Shown: one piece after another, positions 55,474 to 64,000 of the stretch | Layout: each line of letters begins with the position of its first letter | How positions within the stretch are numbered: the first letter of the stretch is position 1 | DNA from: Coriaria nepalensis | Taxonomy: Eukaryota > Streptophyta > Magnoliopsida > Cucurbitales > Coriariaceae | Reading direction: 5' to 3' | NCBI GenBank assembly: GCA_027186245.1 | Contig: CP114497.1 | Span: 2,735,501-2,799,500, forward strand | Length of the DNA stretch: 64,000 bases | Position numbers and translations under genes: made by a program | The notes under the pieces: generated by a model | Told to the model about the DNA's origin: nothing | Database searches by the model: none | The model's input: only the letters and a program-made list of their open reading frames with translations

Positions 55474-57947
55474 ATGGGCAGACATAGGAAAATCCAGCTT
55501 GAGAAGCCCCACTTGGTAAACATACTCACTCTTATTCCGTTTTTTTTTTCTCTCTTTTATCTTCTGTACAGTAAGAGATGAGTTTCTTTTATGATTTCGT
55601 CAATAAGTTGATGGAGTTGATGAGAATGGGTATGCGTTTAGAACTATAAAGTAGGAATGAGCATTTTAGGGTTCCTAATGGATTCAACGATTTTTTTTTT
55701 CTTTCATGTGTATCAGGATAGAAGAATCTAGATAGGGTGCTAGAAACTTAGCGGTTGTCACAAGATCCATTCTATCCGGGAAGATTTCGGATTATTTTTA
55801 TTTTTGATTTTGATTCATTGGAGAAAGAGTGAGATCCTACTTTTGTTTTAATCGTTTCATATGTTTTATGAACATTGGTGTTGCAATATGGATTGACTAA
55901 TACATGGTTTAGTGGGTGCAAAGAATGGGACCCCTAAATTTTTTCATGAATATAAGAATATTCACGATCCTTTTAACTTTCTTAAAATTTTGTTATTGGT
56001 GAAAATTCGGGAAAAATTTGTTTAGAAATTTCATCTATGTTTTGCAATTCATTTTTAGCATATAATTCACTCTTTTTAAAAAAGAAAAAAAAAATTGGCT
56101 TGTTTTAGTTATTGTTGAACAGCTGAGCACATTCTTGCTTTTTTTTCTCATGTTGGTATGTTTGGATTTGATGAAGTTTACTCGGAAATATATTGAAAGA
56201 GGGAAAGAAAATTGTTACCATCTTAAGGTCTTTTTATTTGTAAATTTGCATGATTCCAAAAAATAGGATGGAAGTAAATGAAATTTCAAGAACCAGAAAT
56301 CTATTTCCTTTTGAAAATACGATTATGTGTTGTTGAGTGCCGTCTTACCAAGTAATTTTTGTACTAATATGTCTGCAATTATATCCTAAACTTCCTATAT
56401 TTAATCTGTGCTTCAGACATCATTTGCTTGCCCCTTACCTTCATAGCCAATCCATCTTTCCTATAAGTTTTCCTCTTCTTTTTTACATGAAATCAATTAC
56501 AATACCAACATAGGGATTATTTCTCACAACATGGACTTATTATAAAACTAGAGATTTGATTTGATTTTTTTTTTGGTGGCGTAATGGATTTGAAGTTGAA
56601 TGTCCTTTTTGATCAGTGAAATCATGGATTCCCATGAGAAAAACTTGATTAAAATGTAGTTTAATGTACTAAACTGTGGAACTTTCATAATGTAGCCTGA
56701 AACCACAGTTTCTTCCATGGAGAAAACAGAACTATCTCGTGAAAGAACAAAGCAGGCTTTTGAACAAATGGAACTAAACTCTGAAAACACTAATACTTCC
56801 TCTCAACAAGTTGCACAAAATATTCCGTCTGATTCAACTTCTTCAAGGAAGATGGTCAAGAAATACTCTCCCTATGTTCGTAGATCAGAACGGATTCAAC
56901 AAGCTTTACCCTCTTCTCAAAGTGGTCTCATAGATCCTGTGATAGAGGAAATAGCTCTAAGCGAGAGTGAGAGAGAAGAAGATGATGAGGCTCCACCTGC
57001 CCATCAGGAGGTAAATTTTCCGGACCCAAGCTTAGATGGAATGAACTTAGAAGGAAAGGTAGACTTCCTTACACAGCTACTTGAAGCACAAAAAAAGAAT
57101 TTAAAGGTATATTGAATTATGAGGTTTGAACCGATCATTTTGACCATTGTGATAATGAATCTTTGTATCTTCAATGATTATTCTTAATTGATTTGCAAAG
57201 CAGGATATCAAGAAGTTACTATCACGTGAAGGGAAGCCATCTGGTCAAGACGGGACATTCAAAAGTTTATATATGAATTCTCTCGAGAACGTGCGACTTT
57301 TGATTAGTGCCCCTTATTATTATTATGAATTTTTTCTCATTCCGTACTTTGATGCTATTTTACTTACTTTTGGTATGCAGATTGAAACATTAAGAAATGA
57401 AAATTATCAGCTTGCTTTGAAGTTACAAAATACTCTCGGAAAACTTGAAGTGGTACGTACTGGAGGAAGTCTCAATGTTAGGAGGATATATAGTATATAA
57501 TCAATGATCTAATAATAACTTAAAGATCTGTTTCAATATCTTCAATTTTTTTTCAAAGTCATGTATAAAATAGAACGCTTATGGAGAAAGTGCATTATGT
57601 GTTCTGTGGTTACGTCAAAAAATAGATACTAGGTGTGTTGCCTCCCTGTTTTGTATTACTGAGAAAATACATAATATACGTGTATTTTGTGTTGTGAATT
57701 ATAAATTTGATTTTGTGTATTTTGTGTTGTGAATTGTAAATTTGATTTTCTGTAGTATGAGAATGGGGGTCAGGATTCTTCAAAAATGTTGGAGAAGCTA
57801 AAGGATGTAATATTAGCCTCGAACCTTAGTAAAGTGAGTGAAGCTGCTGTTAATGCTTCTGCTCAAGCGATTCGTGATGCTTTGTCTCCAACTCCAAGTG
57901 CAAATCCGAGCTCTGCAGCCAAGAGAAGCAGGTTGAGTAGCTTTTAA
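55474..57947 (+). CDS. Plant protein of unknown function with C-terminal coiled coil, 5 exons, 267 aa
   Basis: Not recognised. Exons: 55474-55515, 56696-57106, 57204-57290, 57381-57452, 57756-57947; all junctions are phase 0. The N-terminus MGRHRKIQLEKPHL is basic. The second exon has a basic patch (SRKMVKKYSPYVRRSERIQ), which could be a nuclear-localisation signal, an acidic Ser/Glu stretch (SESEREEDDE) and the start of a helical region (LEGKVDFLTQLLEAQKKNLK). The coiled coil continues through exon 4 (IETLRNENYQLALKLQNTLG) and ends in an Ala/Ser-rich tail with AAKRSRLSSF. A nuclear coiled-coil protein is inferred. The exon 3 donor (AAC/GTGCGA) is weak, so that boundary is the least certain. 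Confidence 0.7.
57680..57749 (+). repeat. 35-bp tandem duplication just upstream of a 3' splice site
   Basis: Two copies (57680-57714, 57715-57749) differing at one base; each ends AAATTTGATTTT, and the second copy is followed at once by the CTGTAG acceptor of exon 5 at 57756. Confidence 0.9.
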
Positions 57948-57959
57948 GAGTAAGTGAAC

Positions 57960-59040
57960 TGAGAAAAAGTTGGGTTTGAGCTTATTTTTGGATATATCTC
58001 AGATGTAAAGAGAAAAAGATGCTATCCTTTTTGGAACCTAAGAAGTACCCGATTTTGTTTCCGTCGGGTTTGACAAATAGTCTTGCCTCTTTTCCAAAGT
58101 GTTAGTTTGGTTTTGAGCTTGACCAAGTATGGTGTTATAATATTGGACACGTTGATAGAAAAATTCAAGTGCTTAATGACAGTTCTTTTTTGTGCTATTT
58201 TTGAGGCCCTTAACTTTGTTTAATGGTGTCTAATTAATTTGCCTTTTTTCAATTACTGGCCATTTGTGTTGGAATTTTGTATTATAACATCTTGTAAGTT
58301 CATGTTTATCCAAGTTGTTCAACCTATATTCAGTATAAATGAGTTCTGTTTGTCAAGATGTTTCAATAATCATTTGCTTACTTAAACTATCACCGTCCCA
58401 AAACTATTATCCTAAACTACCATGTTCTAGAACCTATTGTACATTTTTCAATCTTCATTTTCCAAGATTGAAAAATTGTATTAGTCAGGTCAAAGCGACA
58501 ACCGACGGGGAAGATTATTCTATAAGATTTAAATATCCTATACATTTTCTTACATGTCATCTCTACTACGGAGAAACTCTCTCCTACATCTAATGTATAT
58601 ACCGTGTGCGAAAGAATGACGTGCCTCGCCCAGCATGCACTCGTGTAGTACACTTTCTCCTCTGCTATGAATGTATGATGCTCTCTCAAATCTCAACTTT
58701 GATGTGCTTTACTAAGTGCTTTAATAAGGAATTTGTGTATTTCTGGTCTGATACCATGAATGAAAGGGGAGTACCTTCAATTTTAAACATGTATACATTA
58801 TTTTTTTTCAAGTATCAACATTCTATTATATGAACATATCAGCATATAAACACGGTTCAACTAGAAGGGAATCTTTGTACAACAACATACCATGGCCCAA
58901 TATGAAAAGTATGCATGCTTGCCTTAGTGATGCAGCATTATAGGTATCGGACAACTCGTACATGGTCAAAATGTTTTCGATGGATATATCCTACATCATG
59001 AGACTAAAGTTGAAGTAGAGATGAATGCAGATGGAAATTT
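57960..59040. other. Intergenic region
   Basis: 3'-flank of the unknown gene, then AT-rich DNA with no supported features. Confidence 0.5.
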
Positions 59041-59064
59041 TCAGACTTCTCTTTAGTTTTTTAC

Positions 59065-59316
59065 CTTAGCAATGACCGACTCACAGAGAAGCTTGAGTCC
59101 TTCAAGAAGATACTGATCAGAAGTGGCAAGGAGGTCATGAGCAACATCCGAACTGATGTCTACTGAGCCAGTGTATATGAACCTAGAAAATAAAAAAAAA
59201 GTCCAACCATTAATAAGCTCAGCTTGGTCCCTATTACTTTAAGCATGGAGAAGGATATGTCATATCCACACCTCATCATCAGTTCAAGAGAGCGGTCTTG
59301 AGGGCAGTCTGCTTCC
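59065..59316 (-). pseudogene. ARIA-like BTB-domain exons (minus-strand fragment)
   Basis: Two adjacent exons read on the minus strand: about 59316-59272 (DRSLELMMR, diverged upstream) and 59182-59065 (FIYTGSVDISSDVAHDLLAT, then SDQYLLEGLKLLCESVIAK). The junction is the canonical phase-2 join ELMMR/FIYTG of the C-terminal half of the BTB/POZ domain in ARIA/ABAP1-type armadillo-BTB proteins, which act in ABA signalling and plant cell-cycle control. Splice sites are intact. The armadillo repeats and the rest of the BTB domain are not adjacent on this strand, so this is a gene fragment. Confidence 0.7.
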
Positions 59317-59627
59317 TACTGCAATTTAATGCACCTAACTTCAGTTTGCTTCATTGTGCCAAGTACCATATTTGCAACTTCGCCACACCTCCTAATAATT
59401 CTTTTTGGCTCCAAAATTTCAAGTTAGAAATGCTTTGGTCTGATCCATGGCAGGAAAATTATTTATTTTCAAATATTACTGATCTTGGGGCTTCTGAATT
59501 GATAATGCGCATGCTAGCAGAATCAAGGAATCTATTCTAAGCAACAAAGGCATCCCAAGTGTTTTTTTCCCTCTATGACATAAATCATCTTAGTTTGAAT
59601 CAAGGTTTCTTTATGATGTTATTGCAG

Positions 59628-59696
59628 GTGTATTTGAATGAGATGTATATCAACAACTCTACCCTTTCCGATGTCACCTTCTTGGTTGAAGGTCAG
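59628..59696 (+). pseudogene. ARIA-like BTB-domain exon (plus-strand fragment)
   Basis: A 69-base exon bounded by TTATTGCAG and GTGATC reads YLNEMYINNSTLSDVTFLVE, the N-terminal strand-helix of the same BTB domain (family pattern NNATLSDVTFLVEGR). In a normal gene it would precede the exons found on the opposite strand at 59065-59316. The following intron is cut by an LTR element seven bases after its second nucleotide region begins (target duplication at 59703). Confidence 0.7.
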
Positions 59697-59707
59697 GTGA
59701 TCATACT

Positions 59708-61897
59708 TGTATATGTTTTGCTTTGCGTTAGGTGTCTGATGCCATGTTATAATTAAAAGTTATAAATAAGTGAAGCAATTCAAGAGAAATGGTTGGCCGA
59801 AAATGATGAGTTGTTGGCCGAAAATTATGGTTTGATGGCCCAAAATTAAGCAATTTCTTTACCTATAAGTAAAGCAATTTGGCCAAGCTTAAAGAGGTTA
59901 GAAGCCGGACACGCTATTCCTTAAAAAGTGCACCAAGAGGACCTTTCAGCCCCATTTTTTGCCAAGGAAAAAGGTTAGCCAAATTTTAGACATAGAACAA
60001 CTAATTTTCGGCCGAAAAGTAGAAGGAATTTGGCCAAGCTTGAAGGAGTTGAAAGTGAGATCCGCTTTTCCCCAAAAAGTGTACCAAAAGAACCATTTAA
60101 ACCCAATTTTCAGCCATCAATTTTCGGCCATGTGAAGAGATTAGCTGAAAATTCAATTTAATGGGGAGAAGTTCAGTCGAGTTTTAAGGGGGAGTGGAGG
60201 AAAATAGTTGGGACGAATCCGGACTCAATAGTGAACATATTTGGCAGAAATCAAAAGTCAAGTCTTTCCTCCAAAAAAAAAAGGGGGCATGGCCTAAAAA
60301 ATGAAAGATGATTTTCTAAAAAGTGGGAAGTGCAATTCAGCTTAAAAAATATTATTGTAAGTGTCACTACAAATTACATATAAATAGTAGACTTGATGGA
60401 AGGTAAAAAATATTAATTCGATCACCATCAATCAACCAAAAACATAACACTTTGGCAAATAAAAATCCTCACTTTGTCTGATGCTACATCTTATCGTTTC
60501 AATTCCTCAAGGAATAAATGTATTTCTTTTCTTACATCCATTCTTAAGAAATTTGTCAATGTACTGGATTCTCATTTAAGTGAAGATCTTGATCTGTCGT
60601 TCACGAATAATATGTCTTTAACTTTTATTCTTGTCTAAGAGATGTATAGCTTGGCCACCTAGTAATCACTATGGTCAGTATTCTATAAGTCGTACCCGGA
60701 TGAAGTCAGCAAAGAGTCGTTCCCTCGTGGTTGCCGGGTCCCCAATTTCAGTATTTTCTTGAGCGAAGATCTGATCCAATCAATGGTTGAACACATCAGC
60801 TGATTCATAGTCTAATGTAGAGAGGTTGGTGCTAATGACCAACTCCAATTTCGACCATTTGCAAATTCCCTTACTAGGCAAGCTTCCACGTGATTGTACA
60901 GTGCTGCCTAATTTCATCCAGACTTGGCAAGAGGTGGAAAAAAATTTCTAAACTCAATTCTACCGAGTCCAGCCAGAGGTGAACATGGCAGATTTATCCG
61001 CTTATATCAAAGGACGGGAGAATTGATCAATGCCTATCTAGCTCAATTCAAGCAAAAACGTAACTAACGCTACATTGCTCTTTCAGAACTAGAGTTGGTA
61101 AGATTAGCCGGAAGGAAGTTCGATTGAAATCAGAGTCAAGCCTTTCCTCCAAAAAAAGGTGGGCATGGCCTATGAAGTGGAGGGTGGTTTCCTAAACATT
61201 ATGAAGTGGGATTCAACTTCAAAAATATCACGGAAGTGCTACTACAAATCACCTATAAATAGTAGGTTTAGTGAAAGGTAAAAATCATCCATTTGATTAC
61301 CATCAATCAACAAAAAACATAACGCTCTAGCAAACAAATCTTCAGTCGGTCTGATGGTACATCTTAGCTTTTCAATTCCTCCGGAAATAAATGTTTTTTT
61401 CTCCTTATATCTATTCTTAGGAATTTTGTCAGTGCACTGGGGTCTCACCTAAGTGAAAATCTTGATATGTCGATCATAGTCAATATATCCTTAATTTTCA
61501 TTATTCTTCTAAATAATTTATTTATTGTTTCATACGAGTAATTAGATTTAATTTCTTATCATAGGATAGATCTATCATTTTCAATTTATTTATTTTATCT
61601 ACTATCATTTACTTAATCATTTATTTCCGTCTCTTAAACTTTAATTCCCTTTTCGTTTATTTTAGCAGCAATTAATTAAATTTCATTGTCATTAAATATA
61701 TTAAAAAGAAGATAGAACTGAAAAATCTTTTAATCATCTTACTCATTTAGAAGTTAGATTAATTTTCTGAGCATGTCTGCATTCTCTATTATATTATTTT
61801 TAAAGATAAATTCTCTTAAAATTTATCTAAATTTTAAAGCCTATCTAAAATTTGATTTTTTTGAGTTTTTTATTATTAGATTTTCCCTACGTCAACA
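59708..61897 (+). mobile_element. Second gag-only Ty3/Gypsy-like LTR element, inserted in the BTB fragment
   Basis: The right end is ACGTCAACA (to 61897), followed by ATACT (61898-61902); the same ATACT precedes TG at 59703-59707, giving a probable 5-bp target duplication, although the left terminus is diverged (TGTATATG). The two LTR portions (about 59708-60640 and 61090-61897) repeat each other: TATAAATAGTAG at about 60381 and 61254, ACCATCAATCAAC at about 60424 and 61300, and CTTTCCTCCAAAAAAA at about 60264 and 61140. Between them (60660-61090) is a gag core: YPDEVSKESFPRG, then FANSLTRQASTWLYSAA and LINAYLAQFKQKR-like text, with stops. No pol genes. Same family as the minus-strand element at 44958. 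Confidence 0.65.
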
Positions 61898-61917
61898 ATA
61901 CTAAGAATATAATAAAG

Positions 61918-62035
61918 AATTTATCTTTAAAAAATATAATAAAGAATGTGGGCCTGCTAAAAACTTAATGTGCATTTCATACTATAAAAAAAAATATACA
62001 TATTAAGAAAATTAATCTGATTTTTATATATTATT
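61918..62035 (-). mobile_element. Short LTR fragment of the same family
   Basis: TAATAAAGAATGTGGG and the following CATACTATAAAA...AAGAAAATTAAT closely match 47950-48050 inside the solo LTR, on the same strand, so this piece lies opposite in orientation to the adjacent element. Confidence 0.5.
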
Positions 62036-62822
62036 TTCTTTTAACTTGATATCAAATATTCGACCTTTATAAAATTCAAAGTCATGGATATTACAACAAT
62101 ATCAATCTTTCATCTAAAGTATTATTAGATATGGAATGATTATGAGACAAATAAACTATTAAAACAGATTGGGAGCGATTATGAGACAAGAAACTATTAA
62201 AGAAGCCCAATTATGCTTTGCTTAGGGGGGAAATGGGGATGATTCATTTCCATCTCATAAAGTATAACCTATATGTCTGTCTTAATCAATTCTGGTTCCT
62301 TTGACATATATATACCGCAAGGGTGAAGGGCCCCTCCCTCCATCGTTGCTAATTAAATTGCTAAGCACCTTTTATGTACGAAGATGTTGTTTATTGTTAA
62401 GTTTTCGTCAACTCAAGGCAGTACTGTTATCTGGCCAGAAAAACGAAGACAATATTGTTATATTTTGGCCATTCCCAAAGATATATACGATACTGTAGAA
62501 GATACCTAACCAATAACTATTGATACTAATCTCTACGTTCAACTTTCAGGCTATAATTATTATTGTTCACGTAACATATATTTGTTATATATCCACCATA
62601 TTAAATTACAGAAAAATAGTTATAAACTAGTTTTATAACGTTATTCAATATCCTAATTACAATATGGACGAATCCCAGGACCCAGGAATCTACTTAATTA
62701 GATGGGATCAGCTTGTCTCTTTCTCCATGGACCACAAATCTGCCTCCATCTGATATTGGAGATACCCACTTTATTAAACAACAAATTTGAAGCATTTTAG
62801 GTTTGATTTGATTTGATGGATT

Positions 62823-63053
62823 TCAGGTTAATATATCAAAGAAATCAGCAATATGAGCGTGAGGATTTCCAGTTCTGAGACGGATCTGGTCCTCGAGGTG
62901 GATGAGGGAGGCTCCGGCCACAATGGCGGTGGTTCCGCCTCCATCAATACTGAGAATGCGAGTCATCATGTTCTTCGAGGTCTGATCAGAGTAGGAGAGT
63001 CATTTCTGCTCAAGCGATGTGAAGATCTCTAGAGTCACTCGACTCGGCTCCAT
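62823..63053 (-). pseudogene. Patatin-like phospholipase 5' fragment with premature stop
   Basis: From ATG 63053 the frame reads MEPSRVTLEIFTSLEQK, then TGA (63002-63000) exactly where patatin-like proteins have Trp, and continues LSYSDQTSKNMMTRILSIDG, GGTTAIVAGASLIHLEDQIR and PHAHIADFFDI before ending at 62823. RILSIDGGGT is the oxyanion-hole glycine loop of plant group-III-type patatin-related phospholipases. The catalytic GxSxG and Asp regions are missing; no further exon was found to the left. The fragment is therefore doubly disabled (nonsense codon and truncation). Confidence 0.8.
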
Positions 63054-63059
63054 TTTAGG

Positions 63060-63660
63060 TCGGTGCAGATTTCTCTGGTGCGGAAATGGATTGATGCAGA
63101 AGTGTAAAAGAAAAAAGAAGAAAAGGGCGATCGAAGTGGTTACTGGTTAGTGGTGGTCACTCACGAGCATTAATGGCTGACGAGCGATGAGCAAATGCTC
63201 TGTGTCTCCATCTCGCAAAATCTCTGTGGGGGGATTCATATGGGTGTGGCAGACTGAACAAACAAGCTTTTAAGTGCGTGTGTGGAGGAGGTGGGGTGAG
63301 AGTGTAAGCACCAAATGAGGCAATCCATATTTATGCCGCATCTCGCAGGCTGCGGAATCTTGATCACGTGCAACTGTGCGTGTTAGTTATTCTTCAAACG
63401 ACATGTCGAATGTGAGCTGCGATACGTAGTATTAGTCCACTAGGCTGCAGCTTCTCTTCTGGCGTGGGCCATATCCTAGTCCGAACGGGAATACCAAAAA
63501 TGCCTATGACAAAGTTCTTATCCACAAAACTGCTCTCTTCTCTCCCTTGAGTCCCCTCGTTTTCCCACCATTTTTGACGACGCTGAGACCATGCTCTGAC
63601 CATTTCCAGTTCACAAGTTATTCACTCATAGTCACTCTCTCTCTCTTTCTCTCTGGAAAT
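63060..63660. other. Intergenic/promoter region of the right-edge gene
   Basis: GC-richer than most intergenic DNA in the window, with a CTCTCTCTCTTTCTCTCT leader at about 63634-63653 immediately before the ATG at 63663. No other coding sequence. Confidence 0.5.
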
Positions 63661-63662
63661 TC

Positions 63663-64000
63663 ATGGCGACGGCGCTTTCATCTGGAAGCACTGTACGGTC
63701 AGTTCTTCAGTTTAAGCAAAACCCTTCCAAAGCCCTCTTCTCCCTCGCAGGTAACGTAATCCACTATCCACTCCACTAGTCATTTAATTTATGAGTTGCT
63801 TAAAAGGGGATTTATAATCGGGGAAATGTTTGTAGATTCATATCATAAGGGAGGGGCGGACTACGTAAAATGCGTGTGGAGTAGGGTGAATGTCCAGTCA
63901 TGGAGGTCATCTTCCAACTACGTTTCCCTTCAAGATGGTGCTTCTATCTTTTCTGGAAAGCCCATTATTGTTTACCAGCTATTGCAAAAGAGGCAAGTTG
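63663..64000 (+). CDS. Start of an unrecognised gene, probably organelle-targeted (partial)
   Basis: Exon 1 is 63663-63750 (MATALSSGSTVRSVLQFKQN...ALFSLA) and exon 2 starts at 63836 (phase 1 join), reading DSYHKGGADYVKCVWSRVNV, then QSWRSSSNYVSLQDGASIFS and GKPIIVYQLLQKRQV to the window edge. The N-terminus is rich in Ser, Ala, Arg and Lys without acidic residues, like a mitochondrial or plastid transit peptide. The CT-rich leader and canonical GTAACG/TTTGTAG splice sites support the model. I do not recognise the family. Confidence 0.65.

Overview
The window is nuclear DNA of a flowering plant, almost certainly a eudicot. The coding exons are short and separated by AT-rich GT-AG introns, long AT-rich intergenic stretches carry LTR-retrotransposon insertions, and every recognisable protein has its closest known relative in plants. 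I cannot name the species from the sequence alone. All gene models below were spliced by eye by following reading frame, GT/AG sites and family resemblance; no alignment or expression data were used.

Layout, left to right. The first two coding exons of the spliceosomal protein Sm D1 lie on the minus strand at the left edge. Next is a complete six-exon PhzF-family gene (minus, 2130-3843). A long, gene-poor stretch follows (3.9-8.3 kb) with a 35-bp tandem repeat and a decayed Mutator-like transposase remnant. Then come an intronless-CDS F-box gene (plus, 9183-10265), a four-exon TRICHOME BIREFRINGENCE-LIKE acetyltransferase (plus, 12412-14672) and a six-exon TT8/bHLH42-type regulator of anthocyanin and proanthocyanidin synthesis (plus, 17216-21054). 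Convergent with TT8 is a complete 12-exon XPD/UVH6 TFIIH helicase (minus, 21593-26778). Behind it on the same strand are a poorly understood small gene (28058-29383), a four-exon gene for a conserved plant protein of unknown function (29879-31196) and a PPR pseudogene (32714-34780). Head-to-head with the PPR relic is a complete 14-exon mitochondrial Rho GTPase of the MIRO2 type (plus, 35818-42763).

From about 43 to 52.5 kb there are no genes, but there is a nested record of transposition: a gag-only Ty3/Gypsy-like element (44958-47777) with a 5-bp target duplication, a solo LTR of the same family (47849-49209) with its own target duplication, a fold-back element and a 40-bp tandem array. A FANTASTIC FOUR-family gene (minus, 52834-53673) and a five-exon gene of unknown function (plus, 55474-57947) follow. 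The last 5 kb hold gene relics: ARIA-like BTB exons on opposite strands, a second gag-only element inserted about 7 bp past one of those exons, and the 5' end of a patatin-like gene with an in-frame stop. At the right edge a new plus-strand gene begins (63663).

The genes do not form a pathway; they are independent housekeeping functions (splicing, NER/transcription, mitochondrial dynamics), cell-wall acetylation, flavonoid regulation and meristem regulation. The most informative parts are the broken ones: the PPR gene with four separate lesions, the TGG-to-TGA patatin fragment, the split BTB gene, and two gag-only LTR elements whose boundaries can be fixed to the base by matching target-site duplications.
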